Source: Eubacterium sp. ER2
GTDB taxonomy: Bacteria > Bacillota > Clostridia > Lachnospirales > Lachnospiraceae
NCBI RefSeq assembly: GCF_000765215.1
Contig: NZ_JPJE01000014.1
Span: 1 to 44,983 of the forward strand
Direction of reading: 5' to 3'
DNA: 44,983 nt
A program made the position numbers and the translations under genes. Shown one piece after another: positions 38,106 to 44,983 of this stretch. Every line of letters starts with the position of its first letter. Within the stretch, counting starts at the first letter, position 1. The notes under the pieces are model-generated. The model did no database searches, was not told where the DNA came from, and saw only the letters and a program-made list of their open reading frames with translations.

Positions 38106-38143
38106 GGCCGTTCTATCTCCTTCTTTTTCAAATTCTGATAAGA

Positions 38144-38161
38144 GGTGCCAATTCTGGCACC
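38144..38161 (-). repeat. GGTGCCA hairpin, copy 14, inside the transfer operon
   Basis: It lies 7 bases after the stop codon of the pilin-like gene. On the message strand the loop is GAAT. No U-tract follows. Confidence 0.72.
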
Positions 38162-38168
38162 TCGAATT

Positions 38169-38396
38169 TTAAAAAACAAATGCACTTGAGATTTCTTCTG
38201 CCAGTGTCATGGCTCCCAGGACGATTCCAACGCCGACTATGATAAATGGGATAGTTGGCTTGACAAATTCCTTCAATTTCTGCGATGGAATAATTAGACA
38301 TACTCCGCAGAACATCAGACACACAGCGGCAAGGAGCACTACGGTAGGACTCCAGGTATTACAGAGGTTGTAAAGCGATTGCATGAATTGCTGCAT
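38169..38396 (-). CDS. VirB2/pilin-like small membrane protein, 75 aa
   Basis: A 75-residue protein with two membrane segments (about 18-36 and 48-66) joined by a short basic loop (SQKLKEFVKP), the shape of VirB2/TrbC-type or Maff2-type proteins in conjugative elements. The ATG has a GGAGAG site that lies in the end of the lipoprotein gene. It is the likely major pilin or a channel subunit. Confidence 0.75.
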   Translation of the reverse strand: MQQFMQSLYNLCNTWSPTVVLLAAVCLMFCGVCLIIPSQKLKEFVKPTIPFIIVGVGIVLGAMTLAEEISSAFVF

Positions 38397-38398
38397 GG

Positions 38399-39439
38399 TT
38401 AAGACTCTCCTTTTTTCTTGTTTTTTCTTGAAATCATGAACAGTAACACTACAACAACCACGGCCAGGATCAAGAACCCGACTCCGGCCACGATCAGAGC
38501 AGAATAGGATGCCTGTTCCACGTAATGAGCGGTAGCCATGATCTTATAGTCAAACCCGGCGCTTTCGTCCGCTACAGATCCCGTGTAAGTTGATACGTAT
38601 TTTGTGCCGACGACAGCCTCATGCTCTAAGGATCCGCTGTAATCTGCCCGGTAATAATTCACCAGCCGGCGGACGTCCGCCCTGGCGTTCCTGCAGAGGA
38701 CACCAGCCGCATCAGTGTAGGGCTGGCCTGTCCAGTATACCCGCTGCACATCACAGCTTTCCGGATCTGCTCCGACAGATGCAAGAAGCTGGTTCTCGTC
38801 AATCTCCGGCGTGATTTCATTTTTTGATACAACGGTGTCGCCCCAGATAAACTGATTGGCGTCATAGGATTCGTAAACAATGTCTATGTAAGTATTTTCA
38901 TATTCGGCCGGAAGTCTTGAAACACCCGTCAAGCTGCAGGTGACTGTCTGCTCCTGCCCGGTTTTGACATTCGTGACAGTCACATCCTTAGTGGCTGGTA
39001 CAGAGCTGGAAGATACCTGGTAAGAATAGTCTGTATAGCCGGTCACTGGCTGGGAATAGGCTTCCTCCAGGACACCCTCCTGTGTTTCCGTGGATTCAAG
39101 GGTGTATGTTACCCCGTCTTCCTCGATGGTATCCTGTGGTGTGTACGTCTGATCTGTAGGGAGGATGTCACTCTCCACGGTTTTGGTGACCTTGGTCTCT
39201 TTCGGGGTCTTATCTATGATGTCGTAGGTGATCTCGTCAAGCTGGTATGTCTGGCCGTCCTCTTCAATCGTGGCTGAAAAATCATCATCCCGTTTTTCAT
39301 CCATGTCATCTGCAGTGAATACGATTTCCCTGGTCACTTCTTCAGACTGATCAGAACTGGTGCTGGTGCTGCCGGAACATCCGGCAACACCAAACACACA
39401 TAAGAGGAGGAGAGCAAATAACTTTCTGTATTTATTCAT
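38399..39439 (-). CDS. Lipoprotein with C-terminal membrane anchor, 346 aa
   Basis: A 346-residue surface protein. The signal peptide ends in lipobox VAGC (Cys21), a long extracellular Thr/Glu-rich region follows, and a C-terminal membrane segment (about 308-335, LIVAGVGFLILAVVVVVLLF) precedes RKNKKKGES. It overlaps the SpaA-like gene by 8 bases. Having both a lipid anchor and a membrane helix, it may span the wall beside the adhesin or stabilise the channel. Confidence 0.78.
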   Translation of the reverse strand: MNKYRKLFALLLLCVFGVAGCSGSTSTSSDQSEEVTREIVFTADDMDEKRDDDFSATIEEDGQTYQLDEITYDIIDKTPKETKVTKTVESDILPTDQTYTPQDTIEEDGVTYTLESTETQEGVLEEAYSQPVTGYTDYSYQVSSSSVPATKDVTVTNVKTGQEQTVTCSLTGVSRLPAEYENTYIDIVYESYDANQFIWGDTVVSKNEITPEIDENQLLASVGADPESCDVQRVYWTGQPYTDAAGVLCRNARADVRRLVNYYRADYSGSLEHEAVVGTKYVSTYTGSVADESAGFDYKIMATAHYVEQASYSALIVAGVGFLILAVVVVVLLFMISRKNKKKGES

Positions 39440-42400
39440 CTGTATTCTCCTTTTTCTTCGCTGTGTTCAATCGTGATTCTGTACGTGCCAGGCGTACTAA
39501 AAGGGTAACGCCCACAGCTCCGGCTGCACATAAGACAAGAACCATGTAAAGAAGCAGATCGGAAGTATCTCCCGTTCTTGCACCTCCGTGGAAATTATCC
39601 GGAGTGGAGGTGCGGATGGTTCCCTCTTTGCGCTCATCCTGCATGACAACTTTCTGGATCTCCCCGGTTTCCTCTACGGTGAAGCTGATGGATTCAGCAA
39701 CTTTATAGCCCTGAGGAGCGGATGTTTCTGTCAGACGGTACTGTCCTGGGATCAGCTTTTCAAAATACTCCGGCTGATCGGAAGAGATCCATTCCCGGAT
39801 CAGTGTAGCGGATCCGTCTTCCTCGATTTTCTCCAGTTTCATGCCTGCACCCGGCAGCTCTTTTCCAGTAGTGATGTCCGTTTTGGACACATACAGTTTT
39901 GTGTAATCGTTATCTACTTCGTAAGTGAAAGTTTTCTGGTTCATGATGGTGCCGTCCATTGCCACATAGATCTTATGAATGGTCGGATCAAGCACATAGC
40001 CATCAAGAGTCTTGGTCTCTTGGAAATAGTAGGTTGTGTTGGGCTGCAGGTGAGTCAGAAGGATCTCTCCGTTTTCATCTGTTACCAGTGTGGTGGGACT
40101 TACTGAAAAACCAGGATCCACCGGATCTTCCAGACCTTCCATGTCCGGATCCAGAGTAAATCCGGGATCCACCGGATCCTCTTCCTGCTCCAGCCAGAAA
40201 TCAAATTCAACCCCGGCCAGAGGCTGGTCTTTGTTCCCTTTTTCATATTTCACGACAAGCAGCTTGGTTACATCATTGACTCTGGACATATCCGCATAGA
40301 CAAGCGGTGTTACCTGGTCTTTATACTTCAGCTCCACCTCACGGGGAGTTGTGTCCAGGACGTAGCCGGGGGCCTGCCGGACTTCTTTAACTGTGTATTT
40401 ACCAAGGAAAAGTTCCTTGGAAATGGCCTCACCCTTGTCTGTGGTTACCGTGTCAGCCAGCTTGCCCTTCTCCAGGCGGACGGTTCCGTCTGCTGTCATA
40501 ATATCTTCTGCAGCACGGATCTCAAATACAGCTCCTGTGATGCCTGTTCCGTTATCGGCATCTGTCTTGTGGATCCGGATCTGACCCATGACCACATCAT
40601 CCTGCATGTCAATTTTCTGGACTTCTCCGGTATTCGGAATAACAAACTCAATATCCTGTGCTACCAGGTAACCATCCGGCGCCATTTTTTCAATCAGTAC
40701 ATATGTCCTGCCTACCACCAGATCTGTGATCCGATGGGGTTCCTTGGTGGATGTCCAGGAGTCGATCAGCTTCCCGGTATCCTTCTCTCTTACTTCCATC
40801 TGTGCGCCAGGAACTTCCTGCCCGGTAGTCAAATCGGATTTTGTAATATCATATTTGGTGTAATCATTCTCCAGCTTCATCGTGTAAAGTTGTTCGCCTT
40901 CAACGTAACCATCCTTATCTACAGTTACCTTGTGGATGGTATCATCCAGTACGTATCCGGGAAGTGTCTCTATTTCCTGGATACAGTAAACAGAGTCCGG
41001 GAGCAGATATTTGATAGTGATACTTCCCTCATCATCTGTAGTGTAGATCTGCTTGTCATCCGGTGTTTTTTCGTTCCATACCTGGAATTTCACCCCGGCC
41101 AGCGATATATCCGCCTCGCCTTTACGGTATTTCTCAATCCGTAAGGTAGTTGCTTTGTTGTACACGGTTTCGCTTTCTATCACTACCGGCGTCACCTGGT
41201 CTTTATACTGCAGCGTGACAGGATACTCCTTGTCTGACAGTACAAAACCATCCGGCTGCTTTATTTCCTTTAAGATGTACTTACCAAGAAACAGTTCTTT
41301 GGAAATCACCGGGCCTTCCCCGGTCGTAGTAATCGTGTCGGCCAGCTCACCTTTCTCAAGCCGTACGGTTCCATCCGGTGTCACAATATCCTCTGCAGCA
41401 CGGATCTCAAATACAGCGCCTTTCAAGTGCTGAGAATATCCTTCCTCAAATTTTGAGAGTTCGATCTTACCCATTGCATTTTCATCGGCAAATTTAACTG
41501 CCACTGGATTATCCCATCCGGCTTCCTCGGTCACTGTGAACTGCAGATCCTCTCCGTTCAAAATATACCCTTCCGGCGCCTCCAGCTCACGGAGATAATA
41601 GGAGCCATACCGCAGCAGTTCCGGGAACACAAACTGTCCGTTTTCATCAGTCGTAAACCGGTCTAGGGTTTCCTCTGACGGATAGTGTGTTGTAAATGTA
41701 ATGACTTCCTTATTTTCATCCAGAAGCTGGAAGGTGGTTCCCGCCACAGGAATGGTTTTTCCTGTGGATGCATCCACTTTCACGACCTGGATCGGGCTGG
41801 TGATCAGTGTGTCCTGCTTATAGATGCCGGTTAAAACGACTCCTTCATCTTTGATGGTCACCTCAAAGGGCTTGATCGGGTTGTATCCCTCGGGTGTCTT
41901 TGTCTCGGTTATCACGTAGGTATCAAACACCAGGCTGCCTCTGGGGTACTCGTCACTTTTTGTAGTAGCCTTTCCTTCCTCATCCGTGACAATCTTCATG
42001 ACCTCTTCGCCAGTGGTCTTGGAAGTAATCGTGAACTCCACTCCTTCGATCCCCTGCAGTGTGTCATCCTTCGGGTCATCCGGCTGGTACACCTTGATGA
42101 TCTCCAGGTCTCCACGGATGACATCCTCCTTGATTTCCGGCATATTGTACGTCCGGACATCCTCGGCGTCTCCGGATGGTGTGATCTGGCGGATAAATAA
42201 CTCATCATTGATGTTGTATCCTTCCGGCGCCTTTACCTCCTGGATGGTCACCGTACCGATAGGCAGGGTAATATTGCCGCTTGTGTCCCGGTAAAATTCA
42301 TCTCCGGACACCAGAAAGTCCTCGCCAAAATAGGCAAAACCATTCACATTTGTTTTAAAGATCCAGCTACGCAGTGGTGTCTGCCCTGCCAGATCTTCCA

Positions 42401-43949
42401 CGGTGTCATACATGCTGCCATAGAATTTCACTTCAAACTCAGCTCCGGCCAGTGTGGCGGATCCCTGCGGAAGGTTGGCTTCACCGTTATAGGTTTTTTC
42501 GCCGTCATATTTTCCAAGCAGCATATTGACAGGGTCATTTTGCGGAATATCCCTTACCCGTACGGTGGCCGTCTGTCCTGGTTGTATGGTGACAGGGTAC
42601 GTATTTCTGTCCAGGGCAAATCCTTGTGGTGCCTGGATTTCCTTCACGTAGTATTGCCCTGCATCCAGGGTCAGTGTATTGGTGTTGCCCGCTGCATCCG
42701 TGCGCAGCTCTCCTACTTTGTTCGTGCATGCACTGTCTGTATATACACCGTACACAGCTCCGGCCAAGCTGTAGCAGCTATTTCCTTCGGTGATGGACGG
42801 ATTGGCTGAAGTTTTTACAAGATTGACGTATCCCTCTGGGTTTTCCTCGCACCACACTATGTCCTGCAGGCCATTAATAGCAATGTAGCATTCATACCTG
42901 GAGAGATCCACGCCATAGCCTTGACCGTATCCGCCTCCTGTTCCATTCATAACATTAGTTACTAATCCAGTCATAGTGCGAATGCCCTGGGCGTAGGAAC
43001 TGCTCAGACCCGCCAACGAGCCTGTGTAGATATATCCAATCACTGCATGGGCATTTTGATATTGATTTCCATTCACCACGCTTGGATTGTTATCCCAATA
43101 TATACTTCCGTTTGTATAACCTGGTATCTTACCATCTAGCGGACCTCCCGGAGCTAAGAGTATAGCTGTACGCAACAGTGGATTATTATCAATCTTATAC
43201 GCCGCATACTGCCCATCTGATGGACTGGTCACATTAGGCTCGGCGCAATAAGCAGTTCTTCCATTCGCCGTAAATCGGTGAGTGAACCAGCCGCCGTAGT
43301 TGATGGGATCTCCCTTGATGATCGTGACGGTTTTCTCCGGCGTATTATTAGAAACGCTATACGTGCTGACGCCGCTGTACTCGCTGGAGCTTGCCTCCCT
43401 CATTCCGGCATACTGCTGTGCCTGGTTCCAGAGAGCTTCGATCTCTTCCTCTGAAAGACCACCTATTGTCTTTTCTTCTGAAGAGTCTGCTTCTTCTCCT
43501 GTCTCCTCTGGCTCAGATTCAGATACTGTAGTGGTGGTTTCAGTCTCTGTCTGCTCTTCTTGTGTGACTGCAGTATCTTGTTGTGCTACAGCATATGAAG
43601 CAGTGATCTGTACATTTTCATCCGGCATCTGGAAAGTGTATGTATCTGCTTCTGCTTCGGTGGTCGCTACGTCAGAACCCGTAGCTTCTCCTGTAACTGT
43701 CACAGTATCGGTCTCATAGCCGTCTGCCGGCTGTGATATGATCGTGACTGTCTCGCCCGCCAGGAAGGACATCTGATTGTCCTTGACTGAAACGGATCCG
43801 TTTTCAGACGGATTTACTGTGATGCTCCAGCTTGTATCTGCCGGAACACTTTCCTGTCCGTCTGCAGCCAGAACACTGTTGGCCGCCGTGGAAACCAGTA
43901 AGGCTACTGCCATCACCAGGGACAGGATTCTTCTTTTTCCTGTTTTCAT
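39432..43949 (-). CDS. Giant SpaA/Cna-B-type surface adhesin, 1505 aa
   Basis: A 1505-residue surface protein. After a signal peptide (1-28) come an InlB B-repeat-like domain (about 38-120), an acidic linker, a thioester-domain-like region (about 210-370, with YCAEP at the expected Cys; the partner Gln is not evident) and about ten Cna-B/SpaA domains, each ending with an isopeptide Glu motif such as VKEIQAPQG, IQEVKAPEG and LRELEAPEG. Two blocks, FEIRAAEDIVTPDGTVRLEKG and its near copy with IMTADGT, are duplicated. The C-terminus has ARTGD then a membrane segment and basic tail, a sorting-signal layout without a classical LPxTG. It probably brings donor and recipient together. An AGGAGAGG site supports the ATG at 43949. 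Confidence 0.93.
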   Translation of the reverse strand: MKTGKRRILSLVMAVALLVSTAANSVLAADGQESVPADTSWSITVNPSENGSVSVKDNQMSFLAGETVTIISQPADGYETDTVTVTGEATGSDVATTEAEADTYTFQMPDENVQITASYAVAQQDTAVTQEEQTETETTTTVSESEPEETGEEADSSEEKTIGGLSEEEIEALWNQAQQYAGMREASSSEYSGVSTYSVSNNTPEKTVTIIKGDPINYGGWFTHRFTANGRTAYCAEPNVTSPSDGQYAAYKIDNNPLLRTAILLAPGGPLDGKIPGYTNGSIYWDNNPSVVNGNQYQNAHAVIGYIYTGSLAGLSSSYAQGIRTMTGLVTNVMNGTGGGYGQGYGVDLSRYECYIAINGLQDIVWCEENPEGYVNLVKTSANPSITEGNSCYSLAGAVYGVYTDSACTNKVGELRTDAAGNTNTLTLDAGQYYVKEIQAPQGFALDRNTYPVTIQPGQTATVRVRDIPQNDPVNMLLGKYDGEKTYNGEANLPQGSATLAGAEFEVKFYGSMYDTVEDLAGQTPLRSWIFKTNVNGFAYFGEDFLVSGDEFYRDTSGNITLPIGTVTIQEVKAPEGYNINDELFIRQITPSGDAEDVRTYNMPEIKEDVIRGDLEIIKVYQPDDPKDDTLQGIEGVEFTITSKTTGEEVMKIVTDEEGKATTKSDEYPRGSLVFDTYVITETKTPEGYNPIKPFEVTIKDEGVVLTGIYKQDTLITSPIQVVKVDASTGKTIPVAGTTFQLLDENKEVITFTTHYPSEETLDRFTTDENGQFVFPELLRYGSYYLRELEAPEGYILNGEDLQFTVTEEAGWDNPVAVKFADENAMGKIELSKFEEGYSQHLKGAVFEIRAAEDIVTPDGTVRLEKGELADTITTTGEGPVISKELFLGKYILKEIKQPDGFVLSDKEYPVTLQYKDQVTPVVIESETVYNKATTLRIEKYRKGEADISLAGVKFQVWNEKTPDDKQIYTTDDEGSITIKYLLPDSVYCIQEIETLPGYVLDDTIHKVTVDKDGYVEGEQLYTMKLENDYTKYDITKSDLTTGQEVPGAQMEVREKDTGKLIDSWTSTKEPHRITDLVVGRTYVLIEKMAPDGYLVAQDIEFVIPNTGEVQKIDMQDDVVMGQIRIHKTDADNGTGITGAVFEIRAAEDIMTADGTVRLEKGKLADTVTTDKGEAISKELFLGKYTVKEVRQAPGYVLDTTPREVELKYKDQVTPLVYADMSRVNDVTKLLVVKYEKGNKDQPLAGVEFDFWLEQEEDPVDPGFTLDPDMEGLEDPVDPGFSVSPTTLVTDENGEILLTHLQPNTTYYFQETKTLDGYVLDPTIHKIYVAMDGTIMNQKTFTYEVDNDYTKLYVSKTDITTGKELPGAGMKLEKIEEDGSATLIREWISSDQPEYFEKLIPGQYRLTETSAPQGYKVAESISFTVEETGEIQKVVMQDERKEGTIRTSTPDNFHGGARTGDTSDLLLYMVLVLCAAGAVGVTLLVRLARTESRLNTAKKKENTDE

Positions 43950-43984
43950 TTTTTCCTCTCCTCTCTTTTAGAAATTTGGAAATA

Positions 43985-44013
43985 AAAAAAGCAGACCACT
44001 TTCGTAATCTGCT
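43985..44013 (-). terminator. Hairpin with U-tract between secreted-protein and adhesin genes
   Basis: On the minus strand AGCAGATTAC, loop GAAA, GTGGTCTGCT (with two G-U pairs) is followed by seven T. It lies in the leader of the adhesin gene and may act as an attenuator. Confidence 0.7.
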
Positions 44014-44020
44014 CATTTAT

Positions 44021-44041
44021 AAAAAGGTGTTAGACCTTTTT
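44021..44041. terminator. Bidirectional hairpin after the 44085-44852 gene
   Basis: AAAAAGGT, loop GTTAG, ACCTTTTT. Together with 43985-44013 it makes a double stop between the first transfer gene and the adhesin gene. Confidence 0.7.
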
Positions 44042-44084
44042 ATCTCAAACATTTTCTATTTTAAATAAACTGTATTATCTGATA

Positions 44085-44852
44085 CTACTGTACAGCTCCG
44101 CAGCTGCACTTATACCCGACTACCCTTTCCTCTGTCCAGGGAGCTTTAATCATCACGTCCTCTGTCCAGGCAGCTTTGTCAATGACCCAATCGCTGTAGG
44201 TTCCGCTGTCCTCTCCTGCAAGCGCATGCGCTTCTGCATGTGCGCTGTCCGGGTTGATGGCGTTACATGTCTTGCAGCGTTGTACTTCGTGTCCCTCTTC
44301 TGGATGATAGACCTGCGTGTATTCTGCCGGATGGTTAATGGTCTGCGTGATCGGAATTGAAAAACTATGTGTATGGGACGGTTTGCTGGGCTGATTCTGG
44401 GAGCCGCCGGAAGACCCACCGGAAGATCCACCAGAAGATCCAGATGAGCCGGTTGATCCAGAAGATGATCCCGAAGAGCCTGATCCTGCCGATCCGGTCC
44501 CGGATGTTTTCTTACCCGTATCCGTGTTTTTTGCTACTGTGGTATCAGACTTCTTGCTGCTGTTTTTTTCTGTCTTTTCTGCCTTATTTTCACTTTTCTT
44601 CTCTGTCTTATTCTCTTGAGATTCCTGTATATCCTCTATCTTATCTGTCTTATCTGAACTGTCTTCCTTTTCCTCGGTCGTATCAGTATCTTCCCTGTCC
44701 TGTTTATCATCCTCGGTTACTACCGCCACATAATCTTCCGGATCCGGCTGTCCTTCCGGGTTAGCCATGACCACGCTGGAAATCAGCATGCACGTACATA
44801 CGGCAGTTACAAATGCTGATCCAAGTCTCTTTTTAAGCTTTTCATTTAACAT
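44085..44852 (-). CDS. Secreted protein with low-complexity stalk and Cys-rich end, 255 aa
   Basis: A 255-residue secreted protein. The signal peptide (about 1-31) is followed by a Glu/Lys/Asp-rich stretch (about 40-110), a Gly/Ser stretch (about 115-152) and a C-terminal domain with CKTC (about 193-196), several His (HAEAHAL) and CSC near the end, probably a zinc ribbon. APWTEERVVGYKCSCGA and related motifs occur in many clostridial surface proteins. The ATG has a GGGGGA site. It is the first gene of the transfer region, separated from the adhesin gene by two hairpins. Role unknown; perhaps a wall-facing part of the mating apparatus. Confidence 0.75.
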   Translation of the reverse strand: MLNEKLKKRLGSAFVTAVCTCMLISSVVMANPEGQPDPEDYVAVVTEDDKQDREDTDTTEEKEDSSDKTDKIEDIQESQENKTEKKSENKAEKTEKNSSKKSDTTVAKNTDTGKKTSGTGSAGSGSSGSSSGSTGSSGSSGGSSGGSSGGSQNQPSKPSHTHSFSIPITQTINHPAEYTQVYHPEEGHEVQRCKTCNAINPDSAHAEAHALAGEDSGTYSDWVIDKAAWTEDVMIKAPWTEERVVGYKCSCGAVQ

Positions 44853-44915
44853 ACAAATTCCCCCTTTAATGATTTTAGCATATTAATAGATAAACCTACA
44901 AAGTATTTCTGAGCG

Positions 44916-44944
44916 GCATTACACAGTAACTATTCAGTTGTCAA
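44916..44944 (-). promoter_or_regulatory. Candidate promoter of the transfer operon
   Basis: On the minus strand TTGACA (44939-44944), 17 bases, TAATGC (44916-44921, poor). Because the -10 box is weak the promoter may need an activator. It is the only good -35 box upstream of the transfer genes. Confidence 0.35.
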
Positions 44945-44971
44945 AGTACACCTTTTGCATTACGTCCGAAA

Positions 44972-44983
44972 CAAAAAGTATAC
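44972..44983. repeat. Right terminal inverted repeat
   Basis: CAAAAAGTATAC, the exact reverse complement of bases 1-12. Confidence 0.7.

Noticed and set aside
1-44983. Protelomerase, transposase or tyrosine integrase to explain the palindromic ends
   Set aside because: I recognised none among the open frames. The only recombinase is the split serine resolvase.

Overview
The window looks like a complete or near-complete 45-kb conjugative plasmid from a gut Clostridia bacterium, most likely a Lachnospiraceae member (Bacillota). The signs are strong Gram-positive Shine-Dalgarno sequences, an iteron plasmid with a Rep_3-type initiator, ParA/ParB, a MobL/MobP-type relaxase, and a Gram-positive type IV secretion system (T4SS) with a very large SpaA-like adhesin. 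There are no rRNA, tRNA or core metabolic genes, no intact insertion sequence and no CRISPR array. The two ends are a perfect 12-bp inverted repeat (1-12 and 44972-44983), so a circular join would make a 24-bp palindrome. Family names are from recognition of sequence patterns only; no database search was run.

Layout. 0.2-6.1 kb: AT-rich peptide cassette on the minus strand. A 46-residue precursor with a double-glycine leader and a mature part shaped like a classical C2H2 zinc finger is followed by an FtsX/MacB-like permease, its ATPase and a peptidase-containing (C39) ABC exporter. 6.4-8.7 kb: a candidate small RNA, an HTH-like gene in a promoter flanked by 22-bp dyads, a serine recombinase split at an A-AAA-AAG heptamer, and a SprT-like protein. 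8.9-10.9 kb: parAB. 10.9-13.2 kb: mobilisation genes and a likely oriT. 13.2-14.1 kb: one par/Fst-like type I toxin-antitoxin locus and a second small membrane peptide. 14.2-19.1 kb: accessory genes (XRE regulator, a small protein interrupted by TGA at codon 4, secreted V8-like serine protease, RelE/Phd-like pair, RadC-like JAMM protein, DUF5688-like protein). 19.7-22.4 kb: AT-rich secreted and membrane proteins. 22.5-24.5 kb: SSB, replication origin with ten iterons on both sides of repA, and repA. 24.8-44.9 kb: one long minus-strand operon for an ArdC-like antirestriction protein and the T4SS (VirB1, VirB4, PrgI, VirB6 and VirD4 equivalents, pilin-like protein, lipoprotein, SpaA-like adhesin), with an AP2-domain gene translationally coupled inside it.

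How it fits together. RepA, iterons, ParAB, SSB and two or three toxin-antitoxin loci keep the plasmid; MobL with two accessory proteins processes oriT and VirD4 passes the DNA to the T4SS; the ArdC-like protein probably protects incoming DNA. The cargo is mainly secreted: the zinc-finger-like peptide with its own exporter, a secreted protease and unknown secreted proteins with membrane partners. A short hairpin, GGTGCCA-N4-TGGCACC, recurs at least 14 times, usually right after a stop codon; some copies have U-tracts and look like terminators while others sit inside operons without one. This hairpin family, the zinc-finger peptide cassette and the palindromic ends are the most unusual features.
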